From CAKKQX01 sp963734595 (lineage in GTDB: Bacteria; Pseudomonadota; Gammaproteobacteria; Burkholderiales; SG8-41): a DNA stretch of 64,000 bases. Under the pieces are notes generated by a model, which saw only the letters and a program-made list of their open reading frames with translations, searched no databases and had not been told where the DNA came from. Numbering within the stretch: the first letter of the stretch is position 1; each line of letters starts with the position of its first letter. The position numbers and the translations under genes are program-made. Below are positions 43,501-51,896 of the stretch, in pieces. The stretch covers positions 1 through 64,000 of the forward strand of contig CAVTHV010000031.1 in NCBI GenBank assembly GCA_963734595.1. The letters are read 5' to 3'.

Positions 43501-43671
43501 TCAGCGGTTGATCACGCGCACCAGGTGCTCGACCCTGATTTTTTCGAGACGGTCGAAGCACTGGGCGCAGGCCGAGCGGGGTTTGCCCGGCGCCCGGGAC
43601 AACGGCCGGAATTCTTTCGCGGGTTTCATCTGCTTGCACTCGAAACAGAATCGCATCGGATCGTGGTTCAT
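43501..43671 (-). CDS. Small zinc-ribbon protein
   Basis: 56 residues with CFECKQMKPAKEF and CAQCFDRLEK, a C-x2-C ... C-x2-C zinc knuckle arrangement. The start MNHDPMRFC (43671) is preferred to an upstream ATG because only this part has structure. Possibly a nucleic-acid-binding or adaptor protein. Confidence 0.6.
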   Translation of the reverse strand: MNHDPMRFCFECKQMKPAKEFRPLSRAPGKPRSACAQCFDRLEKIRVEHLVRVINR

Positions 43672-43687
43672 GCAGCTCTCATTCAGT

Positions 43688-43900
43688 TTATTTCGCGGCG
43701 GGTTCCTGGTCGCTGCCGCGGGTGTTGATGCCAAGCCAGGCATAGGGAGGGCAATAGCCGAACAGCGCCGTGCCAATCGGGACGATCCCGATCAAGCCCC
43801 ACCAGCGGGCATTGCCCTCGAGAATGAATATCAGGCTCAGAATGGCCACGCCTATCACGATGCGCAGGATGCGGTCTGTCGTTCCAACGTTCGGTTTCAT
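43688..43900 (-). CDS. DUF2892-family small membrane protein
   Basis: 70 residues. MKPNVGTTDRILRIVIGVAIL is the family start (N-x-G-x-x-D-R), followed by two helices and GYCPPYAWLGINT. Such proteins occur alone or as the tail of rhodanese-like YgaP. Stop lies 16 bp upstream of the zinc-ribbon start, so the two may share a transcript. Confidence 0.82.
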   Translation of the reverse strand: MKPNVGTTDRILRIVIGVAILSLIFILEGNARWWGLIGIVPIGTALFGYCPPYAWLGINTRGSDQEPAAK

Positions 43901-44137
43901 GTCGGCATCTCCCAAGTGGTGATTCGGCCGGTTCAACCGGTACCATAACCTGTAAGAATACGCCAAGCCGGGAAGCAGTGGGAGTTTTTGAACTGTGGAA
44001 AAGGCGACGGGTCGCGGCGCTTTGCGGCCCTGCGGCACGGGCCGTCTTTGCCTGAAATTGCGGGCCCGGTGCGCGTCGCGTAGACTCCCGCGATTCAAAC
44101 GATCCTGTGCGGCAGCCTGCCGCAGCAAGGAAGAAAA
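43901..44137. other. Intergenic region without recognised features
   Basis: About 240 bp that should contain the promoter for the DUF2892 gene on one side and the former receptor gene on the other. No confident promoter or hairpin was identified. Confidence 0.4.
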
Positions 44138-44264
44138 ATGCGGGCGATCATGAGGTTGGGCGCGGCATGCGCGTGCGTCGTTGCGGGAATGCCGGCGGCG
44201 GCGCCGGCCCGGGGCGGCCGTATTCTCGAAAATAATCAAACCCATCGGCGCGAAAGTGGACTGA
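44138..44264 (+). pseudogene. Internally deleted Bug-receptor gene remnant
   Basis: ATG 44138 (AAGGAAGAAAA upstream) opens a signal peptide MRAIMRLGAACACVVAGMPAAAPA. Within ~75 bp, in another frame, the sequence becomes FSKIIKPIGAKVD and TGA 44262-44264, which matches the C-terminus of the Bug receptor at 19493 (FSKIIKATGAKVD). Some 850 bp of the gene are missing between. The following methyltransferase starts 16 bp later and might use the old promoter. Confidence 0.65.
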
Positions 44265-44280
44265 TGACCAGGGACGATCC

Positions 44281-44922
44281 GTGACAGGAGGTGCGCGTAG
44301 CGGCGGCGGGGCTGATCCCGATACGATCGCCAGTCTCACGCTGGAATATTACGACACGCGTGCTGAAGAATTCTGGGAAGGCACGCGCGATCACGACGTC
44401 AGCCAGAACATCGCGGCGCTGCTGCAGTACATCGAAGGCTCTCCGCCTTTCACGCTGCTCGATTTCGGTTGCGGGCCGGGGCGCGACCTCAAGGCGTTCA
44501 CGGAACTCGGTCATGTCGCGACGGGTCTGGAAGGCGCCACGCGCTTCGCCGCGATGGCGCGCGCGCACAGCGGCTGTGAAGTATGGCATCAGGATTTCCT
44601 CAGGCTCGACCTGCCCGGCAACCATTTCGACGGCGTGTTCGCCAACGCCGTGCTGTTTCATGTGCCCGGCCGGGAGTTGCCGCGCGTGCTGCGGGAACTC
44701 CATGCGACCCTGAAACCGGGCGGCGTGCTGTTCAGTTCGAACCCGCACGGCCGTAACGAGGAAGGCTGGAACCGCGGGCGCTACGGCGCGTATCACGATC
44801 TCGAAACCTGGCGCCGCCACGTGTCGGGCGCGGGATTCGTCGAGCTCGCCCATTATTATCGTCCCGCCGGCCTGCCGCGCGAGCAGCAACCCTGGCTGGC
44901 GACCATCTGGCGGAAAAGGTGA
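44281..44922 (+). CDS. Class I SAM-dependent methyltransferase
   Basis: 213 residues from GTG 44281. SAM motif I LLDFGCGPGRDLKAF, then VATGLEGATRFAAMARAHSG and the post-motif region ANAVLFHVPGRELPRVLRELHATLKPGGVLFSSNP. The N-terminal YYDTRAEEFWEGTRDHD is typical for this Methyltransf_11/25 subgroup. Substrate unknown. Confidence 0.85.
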   Translation: MTGGARSGGGADPDTIASLTLEYYDTRAEEFWEGTRDHDVSQNIAALLQYIEGSPPFTLLDFGCGPGRDLKAFTELGHVATGLEGATRFAAMARAHSGCEVWHQDFLRLDLPGNHFDGVFANAVLFHVPGRELPRVLRELHATLKPGGVLFSSNPHGRNEEGWNRGRYGAYHDLETWRRHVSGAGFVELAHYYRPAGLPREQQPWLATIWRKR

Positions 44923-45025
44923 TCGGGAAGTCCTGATCGAGTCCTCCCCGCGCGAGGCGGGGATCCGGTTTTTGTCTGCAGCGCCAACGATATACGTTGT
45001 TTGACCACTGGGGCATGCGCGAAAT

Positions 45026-45463
45026 ATGCGGTTGAACCGTGTAAAATTGGCAGGGTTTGAACTTTGGAGAAAAAGGGGCGTAGAAGTGGGATTGATAGCA
45101 GAGCTGTTGAAGGAAATTCCGGCGGCGGCGAAGTACCGGCCGGCGCTGGAGGCGATGGAGAAGGAAAACGAACTCCTGAAAGCGGAGAACGCGGAACTGA
45201 AGGAGGATCTGGAGCAGTACATCCAGAGATGGGACACGCTGGACAGCGGCGCCGTGAAAGCGCTGATGTATCTCTCGCAGAACGAGCGCGGGCATGCGGG
45301 CGAGATTGCCCAGGCCCATGAACTGAATATCCAGATCGTGGAAATGTACCTGAACGTTCTTGCGGAAGGCAATTATGTTCATGCGCCGCTGAACGGGGAA
45401 CCGCATTACGGCCTGGCGCGAAAAGGCCGGCGTTACCTTCACGAGCGCGGACTGCTTAAGTAA
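45026..45463 (+). CDS. Coiled-coil plus winged-helix-like protein of unknown function
   Basis: 145 residues (a shorter start near 45086 is possible). Residues ~33-70 form a coiled coil (LEAMEKENELLKAENAELKEDLEQYIQR). After it, MYLSQNERGHAGEIAQAHELNIQIVEMYLNVLAEGNYVHAPLNGEPHYGLARKGRRYL looks like a winged helix with a wing hairpin. Suggests a DNA-binding or sensor protein acting as dimer. Confidence 0.62.
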   Translation: MRLNRVKLAGFELWRKRGVEVGLIAELLKEIPAAAKYRPALEAMEKENELLKAENAELKEDLEQYIQRWDTLDSGAVKALMYLSQNERGHAGEIAQAHELNIQIVEMYLNVLAEGNYVHAPLNGEPHYGLARKGRRYLHERGLLK

Positions 45464-45526
45464 AGTCGTATATTCGTGTATCGATGTCATCTTTCATCCC
45501 GATTCAACCAATAAAGGAACCCAGCC

Positions 45527-45820
45527 ATGGCCAAAGCATATTGGATCGCTTTTTACCGTTCGGTCAAAAACCCCGAGGCGCTGGCCGCGTACGCGAAGCT
45601 CGCCGGCCCCGCGATCCAGGGCGCGGGCGGGCGTTTCATCGTCCGGGGCGCGCCGGCGAAAGTGTACGAGGCGGGGCTCAACCAGCGCGCGGTGGTCATC
45701 GAGTTCGACAATCTGCAGCAGGCGATGGCCGCGCACGACAGCGCCGGTTACCAGGCCGCATTGAAGGTGCTGGGCGACGCGGTCGAGCGCGACATGCGGA
45801 TCGTGGAGGGCGTGGCCTGA
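45527..45820 (+). CDS. DUF1330 family protein
   Basis: 97 residues of ferredoxin-like alpha/beta fold: AYWIAFYRSVKNPEALAAYAKLAGPAI and GGRFIVRGAPAKVYEAG, AVVIEFDNLQQAMAAHDSAGYQAAL are diagnostic. Dimeric-barrel-type, role unknown. AAAGGAA precedes the ATG. The gene ends 22 bp before guaC. Confidence 0.87.
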   Translation: MAKAYWIAFYRSVKNPEALAAYAKLAGPAIQGAGGRFIVRGAPAKVYEAGLNQRAVVIEFDNLQQAMAAHDSAGYQAALKVLGDAVERDMRIVEGVA

Positions 45821-45842
45821 GTAACGGAACCGGCGCTGCGTC

Positions 45843-46885
45843 ATGCACATCGACCGCGACCTCAAGTTCGACTTCAGCGACGTTCTGATCCGTCCGAAGC
45901 GCTCGGCGCTGCCCTCGCGCGCGGAAGTCGACATCCACCGCGAGTTCACGTTCCGCCACTCGAAGCGCAAGTACCGCGGCATTCCCATCATCGCCGCGAA
46001 CATGGATACGGTCGGCACGTTCGAGATGGCGCGCGCGCTCGCAGCCGTTCGGGCTTTCCGTGGCGCTGCACAAGCACTACCCGGATGACGAGCTTGCCCG
46101 GTTCTTCGGGTCGCTCAAGGTGAAGTCGAGCGCGTTCTACTCGATGGGCATCACCAAGAGCGACGCCGAGAAATTCGACCGCGTGGCGGAGAAGGTCGGC
46201 GACACGATCGAATACGTGTGCATCGACGTGGCCAACGGCTACACCGAAAATTTCGTCAAGTTCGTCGAGAAGTTCCGGCAGAACCATCCCAAGGTCACCA
46301 TCATGGCCGGCAACGTCGTCACCGGCGAGATGACCGAGGAACTGATCCTGTCCGGCGTCGACATCGTGAAGGTCGGCATCGGTTCCGGCTCGGTGTGCAC
46401 CACGCGCAACATGACCGGCGTGGGCTACCCGCAGCTCTCGGCGGTGATCGAATGCGCCGACGCCGCGCACGGCCTCGACGGGCGCATCTGCGCCGACGGC
46501 GGCTGCACCGCGCCCGGCGACATCGCCAAGGCGTTCGGCGGCGGGGCCGATTTCGTGATGCTGGGCGGCATGCTGGCCGGCCATGCCGAATGCGCGGGCG
46601 AGATCGTCGAGAAGGACGGCGAGCAGTACAAGCGCTTCTACGGCATGAGCTCGCGCACCGCGATGGAAAAATACGCCGGCGGCGTCGCGGAATACCGCGC
46701 GGCCGAGGGCAAAGAACGTGCTGGTGCCGTATCGCGGCCCGGTCGCCGGCACGGTGCGGGAAATTCTGGGCGGCGTGCGCTCCGCCTGCACCTACGTCGG
46801 CGCGCGCCAGCTGAAGGAATTGACCAAGCGCACGACCTTCGTGCGGGTCGGGGGAAGAGGCAACGACGCCTACGACGAGACCTAG
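45843..46885 (+). CDS. guaC: GMP reductase, two frame breaks
   Basis: About 346 residues. LKFDFSDVLIRPKRSALPSRAEV is the start; +1 breaks near 46047 and 46712 must be removed to read AAFGLSVALHKHY and EGKNVLVPYRGPV. The catalytic loop GIGSGSVCTTRNMTGVGYPQLSAV carries the Cys that attacks GMP, and DGGCTAPGDIAKAFGGGADFVMLG binds phosphate. Converts GMP to IMP with NADPH in purine salvage. Followed by an adenosine-specific kinase gene, giving a small purine cluster. Confidence 0.9.
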
Positions 46886-46920
46886 GCCGCTGCCGTGAGC
46901 GATAACGGAAGGACTGCGTC

Positions 46921-47406
46921 ATGCAACTGCTGAGCGTGAAAATCGACAAGCCCGAGACGGTGAATTTCATTCTCGGGCAGACGCATTTCATCAAGACCGT
47001 GGAGGACATCCACGAGGCGCTGGTGGGCGCGGTGCCGGGGATCAAATTCGGCCTGGCGTTCTGCGAGGCGTCCGGCGCATGCCTGGTGCGCTGGTCGGGC
47101 ACCGATCCCGCCCTGGTGGAACTCGCGCAGAAGAATGCGCAGGCGCTGGGCGCGGGACACAGCTTCATCGTGTTTCTCGGCGAGGGCTACTACCCGGTGA
47201 ACGTGCTGAACGCGGTGAAAATGGTGCCGGAGGTGTGCCGCATTTTCTGCGCGACCGCCAATCCGACCGACGTGATCGTCGCGGTGACGGAGCAGGGGCG
47301 GGGCATACTCGGCGTGGTGGACGGTTTCAGTCCCGTGGGCGTGGAAGGCGAGGCCGGGATCGCCTGGCGCAGGAACCTGCTGCGGCAGATCGGCTACAAG
47401 CTTTGA
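46921..47406 (+). CDS. Adenosine-specific kinase family protein
   Basis: 161 residues. The family signature is strong: LGQTHFIKTVEDIHEALVGAVPGIKFGLAFCEASG, LVRWSGTD, AGHSFIVFLGEGYYPVNVLNAVKMVPEVCRIFCATANP. This family was first studied in archaea and phosphorylates adenosine; bacterial copies are scattered. Placement 35 bp after guaC suggests a purine-salvage role. ATG 46921 with GGAAGGA upstream. Confidence 0.85.
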   Translation: MQLLSVKIDKPETVNFILGQTHFIKTVEDIHEALVGAVPGIKFGLAFCEASGACLVRWSGTDPALVELAQKNAQALGAGHSFIVFLGEGYYPVNVLNAVKMVPEVCRIFCATANPTDVIVAVTEQGRGILGVVDGFSPVGVEGEAGIAWRRNLLRQIGYKL

Positions 47407-47468
47407 CATAAACAGCGCGAGGCCGGTAACCGTGAGCGCGGCGGTTATGCCTTCACGCGCAGACGCCG

Positions 47469-47961
47469 ATGAAAAACCTTCTGATCGTATTTCACTCGAC
47501 GACCGGCGGTGCGCGCCAGATGGCGGAGGCCGCGGCGCGCGGCGCGTCGGCGGAGCGCGAGGTGCGCGTGCGGCTGCTGCACGCCGCGGAGGCCGGGGCG
47601 GACGACGTCTTGCAGGCGGACGGCTACCTGTTCGTGACGCCGGAGAATCTCGCCGCAATCTCGGGGATCATGAAGGACTTTTTCGACCGCACTTATTACG
47701 CCGTGCTCGAGCGCATCAATGGCCGGCCGTGCGCGACGCTGGTGTGCGCGGGCAGCGACGGGCAGCAACGCGGTGCGCCAGGTCGAGCGCATCTGCACCG
47801 GCTGGCGCCTGAAACCGGTGTGCGAGCCGCTCATCGTGTGCACGCACGCGCAGACGCCCGAGGCGATCCTCGCGCCGAAGACGATCGGCGCCGACGACCT
47901 GCGGCGCTGCGAGGAGACCGGCGCGGCGCTCGCGGCCGGGCTTGCGCTCGGGATTTTCTAA
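47469..47961 (+). CDS. Flavodoxin-like / NAD(P)H:quinone-type FMN protein, one frame break
   Basis: About 163 residues. FMN phosphate loop LIVFHSTTGGARQMAEA, then YLFVTPENLAAISGIMKDFFDR. One extra C near 47764 interrupts VCAGSDGSNAVRQVERICTGW, and the C-terminus is ETGAALAAGLALGIF. Probably reduces quinones or shuttles electrons. Last gene of the guaC-adenosine kinase group by spacing. Confidence 0.78.
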
Positions 47962-47977
47962 ACCTAAAAAACATTTG

Positions 47978-48006
47978 CCACAGAGATCACAGAGAACACA
48001 GAGGAA
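47978..48006 (-). repeat. Isolated C-module repeat, inverted
   Basis: CCACAGAGATCACAGAGAACACAGAGGA, the complement of the CCTCTGTGT module, without the other modules. Confidence 0.7.
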
Positions 48007-48067
48007 AAATAACGAACGATGAAGAAGAGAGGCTCGGGGGCGACATTTGTTGAGTGCGGCGGCGGGC

Positions 48068-48824
48068 ATGCGGCTGGTCCGCGGCTTGATCGCGCTCTCC
48101 GCTCTCGCCGTCGCCGCCTGCGCGCCGCTCCAGCCGCTGCCGCCGCGCGCCGGCGTGCCGGTCGAAGTCCGGCCCTCGCCCAACTTCGACGAGCGGCGGC
48201 CGAATTTCGTGATCCTGCACCACACCAGCAACGATGACGCGGACCAGGCGCTCTCCACGCTCACCGATCCGGCGAAGAAGGTCAGCTCGCACTACCTGAT
48301 CGGGCGCCATGGCACGATCTATTATCTGGTCGACGAACTGGCGCGCGCCTGGCACGCCGGCGAGTCGTACTGGGGCGGCGACACCGATCTGAATTCCGCA
48401 TCGATCGGCATCGAGCTCGACAACAACGGCGAGGAACCCTTCGCCGAGGCCGAGATCGAGTCGCTGCTTGCGCTGCTCGCCGATATCAAGGAGCGCTACG
48501 CGATTCCCGCCGCGAATTTCCTCGGCCACGGCGACGTCGCGCCGGGGCGCAAGGTCGATCCGAGCCGGTTGTTCCCGTGGCAGAGGCTCGCCGCGCGCGG
48601 CTTCGGCCTGTGGTGCGACCGCCGCTGGAGCCGGTTCCGGCGACCGTCAGACGACGCAATCGCTGCTCGCGGCGTTTGGTTACGACACTTCGAATCTCGA
48701 TGCGGCGATCGCCGCGTTCAAGCGCCACTTCGCGCCCGACGATGCGTCGCCGCAACTCACCGAACAGGACCGGTCATTCCTGCAGTGCCTCGTGGCACAA
48801 AAGACCAGTGGAGCGGACAGATAA
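48068..48824 (+). CDS. N-acetylmuramoyl-L-alanine amidase lipoprotein (AmiD-like), frame break
   Basis: About 250 residues. Lipobox at MRLVRGLIALSALAVAAC; catalytic zinc ligands in ILHHTSNDD, HAGESYWGG and GHGDVAPGRKVDP. Frame breaks between 48620 and 48650; then LLAAFGYDTSNLDAAIAAFKRHFAP, a peptidoglycan-binding-like tail, continues to TAA 48822-48824. Cleaves anhydro-muropeptides at the outer membrane in E. coli AmiD. TTG 48047 is an alternative start. Confidence 0.82.
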
Positions 48825-48906
48825 CGCCGCTGGACGGTTGCAAACGCTGACCAACGCGCGTGCGATTTCTCGATCGATGGCTTTCTGCCCGTCGAGCGGC
48901 CGGTGT

Positions 48907-50316
48907 TTATTTCGATGCGCGCTTCGCCTGGGCGATGACGACCGCGAGCGCGGTGGACGCCGCGCGGGTTTCCGGCGAATCGGAGCGGCTGGTCAGCACG
49001 ATCGGCACTTGCGCGCCGACGATGATGCCTGCACCCAATCCTTCGGCAAGATACTCGAGCTGCTTGCACAGCATGTTGGCGGTTTCGACGTCGGGCGCGA
49101 GCAGGATGTCCGCCTGGCCGGCCACCGGCGACCGCAGTCCCTTGGTGCGCGCGGCGACCATCGAGATCGCGTTGTCGAAAGCGAGCGGCCCGTCGAGCAG
49201 TCCGCCGGTGATCTGGCCGCGGTCGGCCATCTTGCAGAGGATCGCGGCATCGAGCGTCGCGCGCATTTTCGGATTGACGGTCTCCACCGCCGCCAGAATC
49301 GCAACCTTGGGCTCCGGGATTTTCAGCAGGTGGGCAAGATCGATCGCATTCTGGACGATGCCCGCCTTGTCCTCGAGCGAGGGCTCGATGTTGACGGCGG
49401 CGTCGGTGATCATCAGCGGCCGCGGATAAGTCGGCACGTCCATCAGCATGACATGGCTCACGCGCTTGCCGGTGCGCAGCCCGTCTTTGCGCACGACGGC
49501 GGCCATGAGTTCGTCGGTGCGCAGCGCGCCTTTCATCAGCGCGTCGACCTTGCCCGCTCGCGCCAGCGCCATGGCAGCTTCGATCGCCGCGTTGTAGTGC
49601 GGCACATCGACGACCTCGCAACCCTCCAGGCTCAGTTTCTCCGTTGCCGCGAGCGCGCGAATCTTGTGCTCGGGCCCGACCAGGACCGGCACGATCAACC
49701 CTTCGTCGCGCGACAGCAGCGCGCCTCCCAGGGAATCGATATCGACCGGATGGGCGACGGCCATGCGGATCGCGGGCAGGCCCTTGCTGATCTCCAGCAA
49801 ATGGCGGTAGCGCGAGCGTTTCGATTGCGACAGTTTCAATTCGGGCAGTTCGGTCTTGGCGCGTTTGATTTTCTCGCTCGGGGCAAGGACTTCGGCGGTG
49901 CCGCTGATCACCTTGTGCCCGTCCTGGTTGGTGCACAGGCAATCGAGGATCATGTGCCGGTTGTGATCGAATTTGCGCGCGCAGGTCACTTTGACGGAGA
50001 GCGTGTCGCCGAGCCGTACCGGCCGCGAGAAATGCAGCGACTGATCGATGTAGATCGTTCCGGGACCCGGAAACTGGGTGCCGAGCACCGTCGAGATCAA
50101 CGCGCCGCCCCACATGCCGTGCGCGATCACCTCGTGAAACATCGAGGAATGCGCGTAGGCGGGGTCGACATGCGCCGGGTTGATGTCGCCCGACATGATG
50201 GCGAACGTCTGGATGTCTTCCTGCCGCAGCGTGCGCGTCAGCGTCGCCGTGTCGCCGACCGCGATTTCGTCGTAAGTCCTGTTCTCGATGTATTCGATTG
50301 CGTGCGGATCGTTCAT
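48907..50316 (-). CDS. Bifunctional MaoC-like hydratase / phosphate acetyl(butyryl)transferase
   Basis: 469 residues. N-terminal hot-dog domain with MaoC motif FAIMSGDINPAHVDPAYA ... FHEVIAHGMWGGALIS; from ~residue 155 a Pta/Ptb domain: GLIVPVLVGPEHKI, GALRTDELMAAVVRK, PLMITDAAVNIEPSLEDKAGIV and ADILLAPDVETANMLCKQL. Fused forms occur in Betaproteobacteria and Rhizobiales and are annotated as enoyl-CoA hydratase/phosphate acetyltransferase. No acetate kinase gene is adjacent, which is usual for its partner. Intact frame. Confidence 0.88.
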   Translation of the reverse strand: MNDPHAIEYIENRTYDEIAVGDTATLTRTLRQEDIQTFAIMSGDINPAHVDPAYAHSSMFHEVIAHGMWGGALISTVLGTQFPGPGTIYIDQSLHFSRPVRLGDTLSVKVTCARKFDHNRHMILDCLCTNQDGHKVISGTAEVLAPSEKIKRAKTELPELKLSQSKRSRYRHLLEISKGLPAIRMAVAHPVDIDSLGGALLSRDEGLIVPVLVGPEHKIRALAATEKLSLEGCEVVDVPHYNAAIEAAMALARAGKVDALMKGALRTDELMAAVVRKDGLRTGKRVSHVMLMDVPTYPRPLMITDAAVNIEPSLEDKAGIVQNAIDLAHLLKIPEPKVAILAAVETVNPKMRATLDAAILCKMADRGQITGGLLDGPLAFDNAISMVAARTKGLRSPVAGQADILLAPDVETANMLCKQLEYLAEGLGAGIIVGAQVPIVLTSRSDSPETRAASTALAVVIAQAKRASK

Positions 50317-50498
50317 GACGGATCTCCTGTTCCCGGCGGGCCCGCCAGCGTGCCCGGCGTCCGGGGTCTATCAAAACTATTTTCCTCGGCTGCGCCCCGG
50401 CGTTCTTGACCTAGCGCAAAATGTGTCCGGTTCGCCAGTGGTTGCTGATCCGGGACCCGCAAACACGGTAGAATTCCAGGCACAAAGGAGGGTATCCA

Positions 50499-51146
50499 AT
50501 GCAACTGTTTGGCACGCCGGGAAGTCCTTACGTGCGCAAGGTGCGCATCGTGCTGGAAGAGAAACGGATCCCGCATGAATTTGTGATCGAGCGTGCCGCC
50601 GCCCCGGGCTCCCGGGTCCCGTCATTGAATCCGCTGGGCAAGGTGCCGGTGCTGGTTCGCGACGACGGCCGGCCGCTCTATGATTCGCCGGTCATCGTCG
50701 AGTACCTGGACGGTCTGGGCAGCGGTCCGCGGCTGATACCCGAACCCTTCGAGCTGCGGATCGAGGTGAAGCGCTGGGAGGCGCTCGCTGACGGTGTGGC
50801 CGAGGCAACGGTCGCGATCAACCATGAATATCGCGAGCCCGAGGAGAAACGGCGCGCGCCCGCGTGGTTCGAGAACCAGCGGCGGAAAATCGAGCGCGGG
50901 CTGGCTGCTCTTGCCGGCGACCTGGGCGACCGCGAATTTTGTTTTGGCGACCGCTTCAGCCTCGCCGATATCTGCACCGGATATGCGCTCGGCTATCTGG
51001 ATGTTGCGCTGCCCGAAATCGAATGGCGCAAGGCGCATCCCAATCTGCAGCGTCTGTCCGCGCGCCTGGCGCTGCGCGCCTCGTTCAGCGCGACGCAGCA
51101 CGGGCAGCCGGCGCCGCCTGCTGCCGCGGCCACTAAGGGCCCGTAA
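50499..51146 (+). CDS. Glutathione S-transferase family protein
   Basis: 215 residues. N-terminal thioredoxin-like domain MQLFGTPGSPYVRKVRIVLEEK (active Ser in S-P-Y-V-R) and NPLGKVPVLVRDDGRPLYDSPVIVEYLD (cis-Pro, DS for glutathione); helical C-domain with FCFGDRFSLADICTGYALGYLD. AGGAGGG lies upstream of ATG 50499. Most like the yfcF/GstA-like betaproteobacterial group. Confidence 0.88.
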   Translation: MQLFGTPGSPYVRKVRIVLEEKRIPHEFVIERAAAPGSRVPSLNPLGKVPVLVRDDGRPLYDSPVIVEYLDGLGSGPRLIPEPFELRIEVKRWEALADGVAEATVAINHEYREPEEKRRAPAWFENQRRKIERGLAALAGDLGDREFCFGDRFSLADICTGYALGYLDVALPEIEWRKAHPNLQRLSARLALRASFSATQHGQPAPPAAAATKGP

Positions 51147-51154
51147 AAAAATGA

Positions 51155-51300
51155 ATTAGCCACAGAGAACACAGAGAACACAGAGGAAGAACCGATAACG
51201 AGACATGTTTCGTATCCGTTTGTTTAAAACAGTTTTTTGATTCTCTCTGTGAACTCTGTGCTCTCTGTGGCTTCGTCTGTCTTGGTCTTTTTGAAACGCG
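51155..51300. repeat. Pair of C-module repeats facing each other
   Basis: CCACAGAGAACACAGAGAACACAGAGGA (51161-51188) and, 50 bp on, CTCTCTGTGAACTCTGTGCTCTCTGTGG (51242-51271) form a long inverted repeat that could fold as a cruciform or bidirectional terminator between the GST and the next gene. Confidence 0.7.
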
Positions 51301-51364
51301 CTCTAAATAGCGAATGGTTGATATTGATAAACAATAATTTCCCGCCGCACCGGGGCTCCTGCAG

Positions 51365-51592
51365 ATGAACTGGCTCGACAAGCTTCCGTTGGCGGTATGC
51401 GTGCTGTTCGCCGTGCTGTTGGGATTTGCACCGTTTTTTCCCGAGCCGCACATCTGGGAGAAGCTGAAAATGCTGTCTGCCGGCACGCTGACGCGGCCGC
51501 TCGACATCTTCGATCTGCTGTGGCACGTCGCGCCGTTCGTCGTCCTGATCCTGAAGCTGATCCGCATGGCGAGCCTGCAGGAAGCGGGCTGA
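51365..51592 (+). CDS. Small two-helix membrane protein
   Basis: 75 residues: LPLAVCVLFAVLLGFAPFFPEP and DLLWHVAPFVVLILKLIRMA are two membrane helices, with EPHIWEKLKMLSAGTLTRPLDIFD between. Homologues are often mislabelled as RND transporter. TCCTGCAG precedes the ATG; no better site. Followed 4 bp later by the GIY-YIG gene. Confidence 0.72.
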   Translation: MNWLDKLPLAVCVLFAVLLGFAPFFPEPHIWEKLKMLSAGTLTRPLDIFDLLWHVAPFVVLILKLIRMASLQEAG

Positions 51593-51596
51593 TCCC

Positions 51597-51896
51597 ATGC
51601 CGGCGTGGAGCGTCTACATCGTGCGCTGCGCCGACGGCACGCTGTATACGGGCGTGGCCATGGACGTCGCGCGGCGCGTCGAGGAACACAACTCGAACAA
51701 GTTGCTCGCCGCAAATTACACGCGGGCGCGGCGGCCGGTGACGCTCGTGTACAGCGAAACGGCGGCGACGCGCTCCGCGGCGTGCAAGCGCGAGTATCAG
51801 ATCAAGCAGTTGAGCCGGCAGGACAAGGAAGCGCTGGTCGCGGCAACCGGGCGCAGTAGTTTAAAAAGTCATTTAAAACAACGGGATATAACATGA
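51597..51896 (+). CDS. GIY-YIG nuclease domain protein (YhbQ/UPF0213-like)
   Basis: 99 residues. GIY-YIG type core SVYIVRCADGTLYTGVAMDVARRVEEHN followed by ARRPVTLVYSETAATRSAACKREYQIKQLSRQDK. Single-domain members of this family are thought to act on nucleic acids. Stop overlaps the next start as ATGA, indicating coupled translation with the hydrolase gene. Confidence 0.85.
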   Translation: MPAWSVYIVRCADGTLYTGVAMDVARRVEEHNSNKLLAANYTRARRPVTLVYSETAATRSAACKREYQIKQLSRQDKEALVAATGRSSLKSHLKQRDIT

